From assembly GCA_905397405.1 (NCBI GenBank), contig CAJPVJ010000085.1:1-37747 (forward strand): DNA of 37,747 bases, in the 5' to 3' direction. The notes beneath the pieces were generated by a model, which saw nothing but the letters and a program-made list of their open reading frames with translations, was not told the DNA's origin and did no database searches. Every line of letters begins with the position of its first letter. The stretch's first letter is position 1. Of this stretch, positions 23,453 to 33,473 are shown in pieces. The translations under genes and the position numbers were made by a program. This stretch comes from Oppiella nova (lineage: Eukaryota > Arthropoda > Arachnida > Sarcoptiformes > Oppiidae).

Positions 23453-24767
23453 CTAGAACGTGATATTACACTTCTCGAGCACTTTATCCAACGGTTGTGA
23501 AGTGATCTTAAGCTCCTTCACCAACTCAGACATCTCCTCCATGTTTAAGCCCTTACTTCGGGTACACTTTTGAGCACTTTTTAGCATCTGCTCAAAAACA
23601 CGGCCCAAATCATGGAGATCGGTGGCCAGGTCTCTGCCCCACGCGCTCAACAACTGACTGATCCCGAAATCAGTCCATTTGGACACCAATTGACCACCAC
23701 TTCCGGTGAACACTAAGACTTTACCCATTTGTATGTCGCCGTGAGATACCAATAGGCTGTGAATGTGAGCCAAACCTAGGATTTAGTGATAAATAGATAC
23801 AAATTAATAGATGTTTTATACACTAATGATAATTGCATAATAAGACAATGACATACCGGCGCATAATTGGGGCACAAACTCCAAGCATAGCTGGTCGGTG
23901 AGTAGGCCATTGGTTTCAATGGTGATGAGGTCGCCCCTATCGGCCCACTCCATGATGAGGAGCACCCGGTTGTAGTTATGGTCTGGTCGTCTAGTCATGT
24001 AAATACGCTTTCCCTCCATATATATGGCCCGTTTGAAGTGAACCACATTATTGTGAGGGTTGGTGGCCAGTAGTGTTAGCGTCTGTATCTCGTTGTCATA
24101 CCGTGCGACGGAATATACCCTTTCAATCATTTTCGCCAGGTTTCCCCTCCCGGTTGTCTTTTTCTTTTCCAAATACTTGGCCGCAAACGGCTGACCCATC
24201 CCTCAGATTCTGGACCTATTAATGGAGTAATGAATGAAATAGTAATTTGCAACTGATTTTGTGTTTTATAGCAATACTCACGGCTTGTGTGAAGGCACCG
24301 GCGTATATGACACCAACAGATCCCTTTCCTTTTTTATTGGAGAAGTCTATGCGATATCCCTGAGCCGATAGTTTTGGTGAAGCCCTTACAGTTTGGGCCA
24401 TCAGAGAGATGTTGCCCACAGCCCCCTCTTCATCACTACTGACCACCACCTCATCCGGAATGTATGCCTGCGGTTGACTGTCAGTCCCTGAAGAGCTAAG
24501 TTCCGTTCCCTCAGCGTCTGTTAAAAATTGAGAACTGATTGATCCCAAACTACTGGTGCTCTGACTGTTGGTTCCGGTGTAGACCTCAGATTCATTAGTG
24601 TTTGACAAGATTCCCGATTCTGTGGATTCGTTATCTGATATTTCTGGGACCAACTCCTCAGGAATCCCTGACCTCCTGTTGACCCAACCTATGGGTCGGT
24701 ATATGTTGTCTCTTGAGTGCCAAACCCGGCCATACTTTTTAGTCTTCCGGTCATTCTTTCGCGGCAT
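23453..24767 (-). pseudogene. Kinase-like gene K1, frameshifted, catalytic Asn lost
   Basis: Leftmost of six tandem copies. Exons are 24767-24282, about 24215-23857 and 23775-23453, with the same splice positions as its relatives, but exon lengths add to 3n+1. After the conserved acceptor the frame reaches MGQPFAAKY only with a one-base shift near 24200. The N-terminal tail has the WHSRDNIYRPIGW motif and an acidic SSDEEG patch. Kinase-like elements are GKGSVGVIYAG (glycine loop), FAAKYLE (beta-3 Lys), LLIMEWADRGDL (hinge), HGDIQMGK (catalytic loop; the metal-binding Asn is Lys) and DFG. Both lesions point to loss of activity. It could still be expressed as two shorter products. Confidence 0.75.
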
Positions 24768-24789
24768 TTCTCAGGATTTTGTATTTTAG

Positions 24790-25207
24790 TGCCGACCGGA
24801 CAGTCGTTTGTGAGCCAACAATGCATGCAATGAACAATTTTTTTTGTTAATTTTTATAGTAATAATTGGATTAATTTAAAAATCACATAATTTATAATGA
24901 CTATATTGCCATATAAAGTATACCGGATGCTATTATAGCATTATGAAATGCTATTATGAAATTTGTTTTCTGTACAAGGTTTGGTATTATCCATGAGTTT
25001 TTTTTTGTAGTTTATAAATGTAATTTCTAATTATTTATGGACTAATGTATATATGACTGAAATTAAATTTAAAAATATTTATGTATTTAACTGTATATTC
25101 CCCATAGAATATTAAAACATCGAAATTAGAGTTCTTAATTTTTAATTGTTTTTAGACTTTTATAAAATCCTTTGATCTCCTTTGAAGTGACTACCGGTGC
25201 CCAACAA
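24790..25207. other. Spacer between K1 and K2 with a short relic
   Basis: AT-rich spacer. About 24958-24996 resembles part of the minus-strand proline-rich frame at 33376-33415 (shared ATGAAATTTGTTTTCTGTAC), so a fragment of that sequence once lay here or was copied here. The K1 leader is at the left end and the K2 3' block at the right end. Confidence 0.45.
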
Positions 25208-26500
25208 TTACACGCTAATTTTATACTGATTGAGGAGCTCCTCCAACGGGCGTTTGTTAGACTTTAACACTGGTATCAACCCCTCCATCTCCGTGAGGTC
25301 TACTCCGGTATTATCGGCACAATTGCGGGCAATGGATATCATCTTTTCAAACATGGAACTCAACAAAGTGCAGTCAAATGATATATGTCGGGCCCACTTA
25401 TCATACAGCTTACAGTTCCCGAAGTCGGCCCATTTGGGTACATATCGACCACCACTTCCCCTGAACACTAAGACATTACCCAATTGTATGTCGCCGTGCA
25501 TTATGAACAGGCTATGGATGTGAACCAAACCTGCCATTCGGAGATAAAGGATATAAATTAATATAAGATTTAATAGATAATTGAATGAATGGTGAACTGA
25601 ATGGACATACCTGCCAGCAATTGGTGCATAAACTGCAGACACACTTTATCGTTGAGTTTACCCGCGTTGGCGAAGTCATCCAAATCACCCTCATCTGCCC
25701 ACTCCATGATCAGGAACACCCGGAGGTAAGCTTTGAAAGTAGTCATGTCTTCATCGACCACTGGATACTTTTTGCCTAAATTTAAGGTCATATTGTAATG
25801 AATGACATTTCGGTGGGGGTTTGCAGCCAACCGCTCGAGCGCCGCCTTTTCGTTGTGAAACAGTCTCAAGTTGTAGGCCTGACCGAGCGGTTTGTCGACC
25901 GGGAACTCCAGATACTTGGCAGCGAACGGCTGACCCACCAGTTTATCACTTCCGCTAAGGTTTGCGTACTATTAATACAAAACGGAAAATATGTTAAAAC
26001 TTATTGTCATTTAGTTATTGAGTTTTCGTAGCAATACTTACGGCTTGGGCGTAGACACCGGCGTATATGAAGCCAAAATAACCCCGACTCTTATACGCAG
26101 AGAAGTCTATTTTAAAGCCCTGACTCTCGAGTGTCGGTAAATTTCTGATCGTTTTCTCTGTCAAAGAGTCGTTCTCCGGATCTCCCTCCGCATCACTGGC
26201 CACCTCTATATCATTCGGTGTGTTTTCAAACCATTCCTCATCTACCGGTTCCTCAATGTCTAACAAGGACTCCGTTTCCCCAGAAATACCAGACCCTCCC
26301 TGAGCTATCTGTTCCTCCTCCACGATGGGATCAAACAACTCAGTCCCTGGTAGTGTTGATCCATCCTGACTTGTGACCTCCTGTTCCGATACCCGAGAAA
26401 GGTCTGACCCCTCTTTGGGTTTTTTGGCTCCAATGGGGTTCCTCTTGTGATAATCCTTACTATACTTCTTTGGTTTCCCGCTTCTGGATCTTCGCGGCAT
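25208..26500 (-). CDS. Kinase-like gene K2
   Basis: Three exons (26500-26042, 25968-25611, 25530-25208) join in frame to 379 residues. The tail (about 1-120) starts MPRRSRSGKPKKYSKDY, without the WHSRDN motif, then turns acidic with DIEEPVDEEW. Domain elements: weakened glycine loop SRGYFGFIYAG (first Gly is Ser), beta-3 Lys in PFAAKYLEF, a probable alpha-C Glu in NEKAALERL, hinge FLIMEWADEGDL, catalytic loop HGDIQLGNVLVF and WADFGN. Only 14 residues follow DFG before the alpha-F Asp (SFDCTLL), so no APE is present. The HRD arginine is Gly. It may be an active kinase with an unusual substrate site or a pseudokinase. It is likely soluble, with no signal peptide or membrane segment. Confidence 0.8.
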
Positions 26501-26857
26501 GTCTTGGGATATAATGTCTTAGTGCCGACCGAAAAGACAGTATATTTGCCTTCAATGGCTGTTATGAACAATAATTTGGTATTTTTTGTCAATTTTATAA
26601 TAATGTTTATGGATTTAAAGCTAAAATTATCTATTAAATTTTTTAATTTCTGATTGTTTATGGACTAATGTATATGTCTTTTAAATTAAATTAAAAATAC
26701 ATACTTTTTATGTATTTAGCTGTATATTCCCTTAGACTTGTTTAAGACTTAGTCTAGTGGTTAGACATCATTTAGACATTAAAATTAAAAATCTTAATTT
26801 TTAATTGTTTTTAGACTTTTTAAAATATTTTTGAAGTGACATACAGGTGCCCAACAA

Positions 26858-28027
26858 TTATACTCTAATATTTTTCTGTTTGAGCAGGTCATCCAACGGG
26901 CGGTCAAAGTTAAACTTCAACTCAGTTATCAAGCCCTCCATCTCCATGAAGTCTACCCCGGTATTATCGGCACTTTTGCGGGCAATGGATATCATCTGCT
27001 CAAACATACGGCCCAACTTACAGCATTCAAATGCCATGTCTCTGTCCCACTGCTCATACAGCTTACTGTTCCCGAAGTCGGCATATTTTGGTACATATCG
27101 ACCACCACTTCCGGTGAACACTAAGACATTATCCATTTTTATGTCGCTGTGCACTACAAACAAGCTGTGAATGTGAAGTAAACCTACCATTTGATGATAA
27201 TTGGATACCAATTAATATATAAATTATAATTGAATGGTAAAACTGAATGGACATACCTGACAGTAATTGACGCATAAACTGTAGGCACACCTTGTCGTTG
27301 AGTTTACTCGCGTTGGCGAAGCCCTCCAGATCACCCTCATCTGCCCACTCCATGACCAGGAACACCCTGAGGTAGGCACTGAAAGTGGTCATGTCGTCTC
27401 TGACCACTGGATACTTTTTGCCCAAATTCAGAGTCATATTGTACTGAATGATATTCCGGTGCGGCTTTGTGGCCATCCGCTCGAGCGTAGCCTTTTCGTT
27501 GTGAAACAAACCCAAGTTGTAGGCCTGACCGAGATATTTGTTGGCCGGGAACTCCAGATACTTGGCGGCAAACGGCTGACCCACCAGTCTATCACTTCCG
27601 CTAAAGTTTGCGTACTATTAATACAAAGCGATAAATGTGTTAAAACTTATTGACAATTAGTTATTGATTTCATAGCAATACTTGCCGCTCGGGTGTAGAC
27701 ACCGGCGTATATTAAGCCAAAGGCACCTTCACTCTTAAGCCGCGAGAAGTCTATTTTAAAGCCCTGTCTCTCAAGTTTCGGTAAATTTCTGATAGTTTTT
27801 TCTTGAAAGGAGTCGGTTTTCGGATCTCCCTCTTCATCACTGCTCACCTCTATATCTTCAGGTGTGTGTTGAGGCCATTCCTCATCTACCGGTTCCTCAA
27901 TGTCTGACAGGGACTCCGCTTCCCGAGGAATACCCGACCCTCCAGTGCGCCATCCAATGGGCCGATAGACGTTGTCTCTGGAGTGCCAAAAGCGGCCGTA
28001 TTTTGACTTCGAGTGCTTTCGCGGCAT
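26858..28027 (-). CDS. Kinase-like gene K3 with a GC-AG intron
   Basis: Exons 28027-27686, 27614-27257 and 27183-26858 join in frame to 341 residues. The first intron uses a GC donor (GCAAGT at 27685-27680) where five relatives have GTAAGT or GTGAGT. The tail carries KYGRFWHSRDNVYRPIGW, then the same DIEEPVDEEW acidic segment as K2. Kinase-like elements: SEGAFGLIYAG, PFAAKYLEF, FLVMEWADEGDL, HSDIKMDNVLVF with the catalytic Asp, Lys and Asn all present, and YADFGN. The alpha-F Asp position is Glu (AFECCKLG). The catalytic domain is most like K2, whereas the first 25 residues match K1 and K6. Confidence 0.8.
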
Positions 28028-28059
28028 TTCATGGGATTTAGTGTTTTAGTGCCGATTTT

Positions 28060-28564
28060 GTAGCAGTTTTTGTGAATTTAATAGTAAAATTTGATTGTAA
28101 TTAGATTTGATGTAATCATTGTTTAAAAATTGTTAAAACTATATAATTCATACACCTTTCAATGGTGTCTTCAACCATATATTCATTAAAGCCAATAGAA
28201 AATAGTCAAACAGTCAAATAATTAACCAGATTTCAATGTGATTGTCCCTGAGTACCACAAACAACGGGTGAACGGCTCGAAATCAACCCCCGGTTTGTTG
28301 AGTTTAATTTTTAAATTACTGAATTAGCATCTTAATTATATGTTGTACTGTACAGTACGGTGAGGTGAAATTTTATGTAGCTAGTATAAATTAATCATAA
28401 ATCAATAAAATTAATATTCTTGTCAATGATAATCAACCATACTGTACCAGTATATTCTCCAAGAACAAATCACAAACATAGCTAAAAATTAACATCTGAT
28501 TTGTGGTACAAAAAATAATTTACTCTGTGTTTTTAGAATCACCTACCTGTGCCCAACAATTAAA
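28060..28564. other. Spacer between K3 and K4, no gene seen
   Basis: AT-rich spacer with short palindromic runs such as TACTGTACAGTA near 28345. The K4 version of the conserved 3' block is at 28540-28562. Confidence 0.45.
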
Positions 28565-29674
28565 CTATAGAATAGAGCACCGGGAATCTCTGGACTTGAG
28601 CACCACGTGCAACGGTTCTGTGGCGACCTTCATCCTATCTACCAGTCCCTTAAACTGTTTGGTGTCTATCCCTGTACTGTATTCACAGTTGCCGGCGGCC
28701 GTCATCATCCGGTCCAGCATTTTGCCCAACATTTTCACGTCTGACAGCATCTTATCGTCCCATTCAGTGAACAACTCACTCGACCCGAAGTCCGCCCATT
28801 TGGCCACCAATTGGCCGTCGCTTTCGATGAACACTAAGACATTCGCCGGCTTTATGTCATTGCGACGGATGAATAGGCTGTGGATGTGAACCAAACCTAC
28901 CATTCAGTGATAAATGGATACCAATTAATACATAGTTTTTATACCCGACTGATAATTGAATGCTAGGAAACAATGTCATACTGGCGCATAATTGGCGCAT
29001 AAACCTCACGAATAAAACGTCGCTGAGTTTGTTCCTGGTGATCATGGTGCTCAAGTCACCCTCATTTGCCAACTCCATGATCAGGAACATTCTTTGGTAA
29101 GTTTCGATTTTGAACGCCGGGTACTGCACCTCACGTTTTGAGCCCAGTTTGACAGCCATTATGTAGTTGACAACATTGGGGTGAGGGGTGGCGGCCAGTC
29201 GGTTGAGCACCCGTATCTCCAGGTCAATGCTCATGGGTGTGAATGCCCCTGGTCGTATCTCGCAATACTTCGCCGCGAACTCCTGGCCCTCCAGTTTCCT
29301 ACAGCCGGGTATGTTTCGGATCTATTAATGGGTGATCAATGTGTTAAAGCTTATGTTTTATTAGATATTGAAAAGTATTTGTTGTCAATACTTACGCCTG
29401 GTGTGAAGACCCCGGTGCAAACCATGCCAAAACATCCCTGTCCTATAGGCTCTAAGAAGTTTATGTCAAACCCCCGGTCCTTAAATTTTGGCAAATCCCT
29501 TACCGTTCTGGCTCTCAGAGTGCTGTCCTCCGGTTCCGACTCCTCATCGCTGCTCACATCCAGTGAGTCCGGAGGGGGCGTCAGGTCAGGCACTTCCGGT
29601 ACATCCGAAAGGTCTGAACTGTCACTCGACCGGCGATCGAAAAAACTTCTTTTCCTTCGGGGTCTTCGCGGCAT
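28565..29674 (-). CDS. Kinase-like gene K4, catalytic His replaced
   Basis: Exons 29674-29396, 29321-28982 and 28896-28565 join in frame to 316 residues. The start is the ATG of MPRRPRRKRS; the frame is open upstream but the conserved leader ends here. The tail is short and lacks both tail motifs of its relatives, keeping only the acidic VSSDEESEPED. The glycine loop is canonical (IGQGCFGMV). Beta-3 Lys is in EFAAKYCEI and the hinge is FLIMELANEGDL. The catalytic loop reads RRNDIKPANVLVF: Asp, Lys and Asn are kept but the His of HRD is Arg. DFG is present. The second junction makes Ser (AGT) where others make Gly. Most divergent of the in-frame copies; it could be a pseudokinase. Confidence 0.78.
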
Positions 29675-29743
29675 TTCTTGGGGTTTAGTGTTTTGGTGAT
29701 CACCGGACAGACAGTATTTGCCAACAATGGCTGTTATGAACAA

Positions 29744-30124
29744 AGTTTTGTATTATTTTTGGTTTTCATAAATTAATTTTAAATTAGAAATTATAAATGA
29801 AATAAATTAACTTTTCTGACTAATTATATGCAATTATAATGATTATTACATTCGTATATTCGTCAGAATAATCATAGGATATGGTTATGACTCTTAACTT
29901 ATCGCTTAATTTTGTGGTAAAAATTAATTTTGTTTTATGAATACTTCGCATATGATTTGCATTGAAATGATTTTATTTGATTTCTTAAGTCACAAATGAG
30001 ACAAATATTTGCAATTATGGTGTGATTTGTCGAATCTATTGAAGCATCGGATGGCTCAGCAAATGATTGACTGACACTTGGATTCACGCGAATCATGTGA
30101 TAGACGAGAGCCGCCATTCCTCGA
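29744..30124. other. Spacer between K4 and K5, no gene seen
   Basis: AT-rich spacer. Unlike the other copies, no conserved 3' block is found downstream of K5, so the end of K5 may have been replaced by unrelated sequence here. Confidence 0.4.
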
Positions 30125-31318
30125 CTAATTGGCCGATGATAGCCCGGGGCTCTGGGGGCCTGTTCTTAGCCAATGGTCTGAATATAGTAGATATTGTCGA
30201 TTGTCATGCCTGCCCACAGTGCCTATCATATCCTGAAACATATAGCCCATCAACTGGACATCCCTGATCATACTGCCGTTCCACATGTTGAACAACTGAC
30301 TCACCCCGAAGTCGGCCCATTTAGGCACCAATTGGCCATCATATCCGGAAAACAGTAAGACATTTGGCATCTTGACGTCGCTGTCGTATATAAATAGATT
30401 GCTTTGGATGTGAACCATACCTAAGATTTGGTGATAATGTCATAATTAATACATGTTTTATACACTTATGCTAATTGAGTAGTAAGATAGCGAGCATACC
30501 GGAGCACAATTGGCGTATAAATTGCACACATTGGGTATCGGTGAGTTGCTTGGTGGTGACCAGGGTACTAAGCGTACCCCTATCGGCCAACTCCATGACC
30601 AGAAACACTCGGAGGTAGTCATTGAATGGGGTTCCGTTGGTGTCAACCAACTCATAAGTCGGACCAATACTTACCGCCACTTTGAAGTCTACGATATTGT
30701 AGTGAGGGTTGGCGGCCACCCGTCTGAGCACTTCCAACTCCCGGCGATAACTATTTAAGCGGTTGAGCTGACCATTAAGGTTGTCCGCACCGAACTGCAT
30801 ATACTTAGCGGCAAATCCCTGGCCTACCTCTTCCACACCGCCGCTTATATTCAGGACCTATTAATGGAGTCATAAATGGGTTTAGATTTATTGGTAATTA
30901 GTTTTGTGTTTTATAGCAATACTTACGGGTCGAGTGAACGTACCGGAGTGAACAGTGCCAAAGAGTCCGGCGCCTACACTATCCGGGAAGTCTATGCGAA
31001 AGCCATGTGCTTCGAGTTGTGGTAAATCCCTTTCCGTTTTCTCCCTGAGATCTGATTCACTAGTATTTGCTATCTGTTCCGGGTCTTCAATAATGTTGAT
31101 CACCACTTCCCCGGTGTGTTCGTCGGAACAGCCAACTTCTGAACTACCTGTTCCTCCACTACGGGCTCTAACTGATCAGTCGGTTGTAATACATCCTGAC
31201 CGGTGACCCCCAGTGCCTCTGGAATCGGATTCCTTGACCTGTCCACTTGAATGGGGTTTCTTAAGCGATAATCCGTACTATACTTCTTTGGTTTCCCACT
31301 TCTGAATCTTCGCGGCAT
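30125..31318 (-). pseudogene. Kinase-like gene K5, two frameshifts
   Basis: The splice layout matches the family (exon ends at 30927, 30857, 30500 and 30420) but the reading frame is broken twice. The tail frame (MPRRFRSGKPKKYSTDY, close to K2) ends at 31100, and the frame leading into the kinase domain overlaps it with a shift near 31100-31145. After the alpha-F region (RDVQLMGYMFQDMIG) the frame departs from the family near 30190 and ends in unrelated residues. The catalytic loop is YDSDVKMPNVLLF, with His replaced by Asp and one extra residue before it. The glycine loop VGAGLFGTV and beta-3 Lys GFAAKYMQF remain. It is probably a pseudogene. Confidence 0.75.
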
Positions 31319-31349
31319 GTCTTGGGATCTAATGTCTTAGTGCCGACCG

Positions 31350-31717
31350 AACTGACGAACCGAATTGCAAAACAATAGTTGTTTTGTAATTTTGTAAAAT
31401 TTTTAAGATTATGGTTTAGTTTTGTTTTAAAAATTGTGTTTAAAAGTAAGACTATACTTATGATTTTGATTTAGAAATTATATTGAATTAATAATTTCAT
31501 CAGCATACAATACAGTATACACAATAATTACCGGTATATACTGGTACTGTACACTGTACTTAATACAGATATACAGTATCCATACATAACTTATTGTAAC
31601 ACTAATTCAAAAATCTAGAAATTAAAACATTTTGATTTATGTTATATTACAAGTTTTGTAATACCGTACAAAAACCCTTTACTCGTATTTCTAGAATGAC
31701 ATACCGGTGCCAAGCAA
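31350..31717. other. Spacer between K5 and K6, no gene seen
   Basis: AT-rich spacer with several TACTGTAC/TACAGTAT-like palindromes around 31505-31580. The K6 3' block occupies its right end (31697-31720). Confidence 0.45.
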
Positions 31718-31720
31718 TTA
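31697..31720 (-). promoter_or_regulatory. Conserved stop codon plus splice-donor block after the kinase-like genes
   Basis: On the minus strand the stop codon TAA of K6 is followed by TTGCTTGGCACCGGTATGTC. Equivalent blocks follow K1 (23428-23455), K2 (25187-25210), K3 (26837-26860) and K4 (28540-28562). The ending GGTATGT looks like a 5' splice site, about 14 bases past the stop, so the transcripts probably continue into a 3' UTR exon that I could not locate. K5 lacks it. Confidence 0.45.
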
Positions 31721-32973
31721 GTAAGTTATATCAAACTTTTTGAGGACATCCCGTAGCGGTCCCTTCGCAAACCTCACCTCCTGAATCACGACATCCCGCC
31801 ACCTCTGGAGTCCCCCTAACCCCTCATTTGTAGCACATTTGTCCACAAATGTCAACATATAGGCCAACATACGGCCCAAATCGTTGCCATCCCTGGTCAT
31901 GTCGTTGTTCCACTTGTTGTACACCCGACTGCTCCCGAAGTCGGCATATTTAGGCACCAATTGGCCATCAGGTCCGGTGACCACTAAGACATTTGGCATT
32001 TTTATGTCGTTGTGTGCGACGAATAGGCTCTGGATGTGAACCAAACCTAAGATTTAGTGATAAATAGATACAATTAGTATAAGATTTTATACACTAATGA
32101 TAATTGAATGCTAGGACACAATGACATACCGGCGCACAATTGGGGCACAAACTGCAGCCATAACCTGTCGTTGAGTCTACCCGTTTTGGCGATTGCATCC
32201 AGGTCACCCTGGTCCGCCCACTCCATGATCAGGAACACCCGTCGATAACCAGTGTCTGTGTCTTCGTGGTAGACCATCTCCTCCTGAGCGCCCAAATATA
32301 GAGCCGTTATGTAGTTAACGATATTCACGTGCTGACGGGTAGACATCCGTGTGAGCGCCTCCACCTCCCGGCGAAACAGGCCTAAGCTATAGAGGGGACC
32401 GCCGACTGACTTACTATCAAATTGCATATACTTGGCGGCAAACGGCTTACCCACCAGTTCCTCACCATCGATGATCGGGATCTATAAGGAGTGGTAAATG
32501 TGTTGAAACTTATTGTCAATTAGTTTTGAGTTTTTAGTAATACTTACGGCTGTGAAGACCCCGGAGTAGACGGTGCCGAAGGATCCCTTTCCCTTATGGC
32601 TATCTTTTGTGAATTGTATTTGAAAGCCCTGTTCGGCCAGTTTTGGTAGTATTTCCACTGTTTTCCTCCACAGAACCTCTTCCTCCGTTTCCTCTGCTTT
32701 ATCCTCCGGTTCCTCAATGTTTGATTGGGGCTGAGCTTCAGGAGGAATCTCTTCCTCCTGTTCCGCAATGTCTGGCAGGGGTTCGGCCTCATGGGGAAGC
32801 TCTTCCTCCGAGTCATTAGGTTTAGTGTACTCCTCGTCTTCAGTGTCAGACAGGGAGTACTCTTCGGAAGTAATCCCTGACCTCCCGCTGACCCAACCTA
32901 TGGGTCGATATATGTTGTCTCTTGAGTGCCAAATCCGGCCATACTTTCTGGAATTGCGGCGCTTTTGAGGCAT
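31718..32973 (-). CDS. Kinase-like gene K6, best-preserved copy
   Basis: Exons 32973-32548, 32481-32130 and 32046-31718 join in frame to 368 residues. The tail (1-120) has RKYGRIWHSRDNIYRPIGW, then repeated Glu-rich segments (EEEIPPEAQP, EETEEEV). All core kinase elements are recognisable: GKGSFGTVYSG loop, PFAAKYMQF Lys, RREVEAL alpha-C Glu, VFLIMEWADQGDL hinge, AHNDIKMPNVLVV catalytic loop with Asp, Lys and Asn, and YADFGSS. The HRD Arg is Asn. From DFG to the alpha-F Asp (TRDGNDLG) there are 14 residues; typical eukaryotic kinases have several tens including APE. The C-lobe then ends after about 85 residues. It is likely the reference copy of the array and the best candidate for activity. 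Substrate and pathway are unknown. Confidence 0.82.
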
Positions 32974-33030
32974 TTCTTGGGATTTAGTACTTCAGTGCCG
33001 ACCGGAGAGACACTATGTTTGCCAACAATG
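32974..33030 (-). promoter_or_regulatory. Conserved start-codon leader of the kinase-like genes
   Basis: Read on the minus strand, the roughly 30 bases before the K6 start contain GTCGGCACT, then a TAAA/TTAGA-like stretch, then CCCAAGAA and the ATG. Related leaders precede K1 (24768-24800), K2 (26501-26535), K3 (28028-28055), K4 (29675-29710, diverged) and K5 (31319-31350). Farther up, K4 and K6 also share a match around GCCAACAATG. The spacers beyond are much less alike, so these bases probably hold the transcription start or a translation-control element. Confidence 0.5.
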
Positions 33031-33296
33031 ACTGTTATGTGATATGATTTTACTTTTAAAAATTATGAATTTTAATCACTTTTCTGAGATTACTGTATAT
33101 ATCGGATAAAATACTTAAATTTGAATTATTTTATTTCTATACATCAATGCTTCCAGATTTATCTTGCTTAATCTCATTTCATGATTTAATATACTTATGA
33201 TTTTAGAGCTCGTGGTACTGAACGGCTCTGGAGGCCATTGAGTGGCTATGGATCTGGTGTGAGAACCACTTGAGTTCCGAGTGGGTGTGCGCTCAC
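33031..33296. other. Spacer upstream of K6, no gene seen
   Basis: AT-rich on the left. It becomes less AT-rich from 33207 on, toward the proline-rich frame that follows. No further structure is seen. Confidence 0.35.
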
Positions 33297-33473
33297 CTCC
33301 TGTCCAATAGTTTGTGTTGTTTTATGTAATGGTGGGAAGGGTTGTGGTGTGAATGGACGGGGAACTGGAGGTATGAAATTTGTTTTCTGTACATCTGATA
33401 AGGTCTGGTATTCCTTAAATGCAATATACAATGGATGGTTAATGAGCGGGGACCTTTTACCTGGGAAAGCCAT
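33297..33473 (-). CDS. Hypothetical proline-rich exon
   Basis: The ATG at 33473 opens a frame rich in Pro and Thr (FIPPVPRPFTPQPFPPLH). A GTGAGC donor-like site follows GQE at about 33297; without splicing the frame ends at 33246. The amino-acid bias and the presence of a related fragment between K1 and K2 (24958-24996) suggest a real or former exon. No downstream exon or known family was recognised. It could equally be a chance frame. Confidence 0.3.

Noticed and set aside
23453-32973. Reading the kinase-like exons as separate small proteins with their own ATGs
   Set aside because: Exon phases, splice sites and kinase motif order agree across six copies, and four copies join exactly in frame, so they are exons of one gene type.
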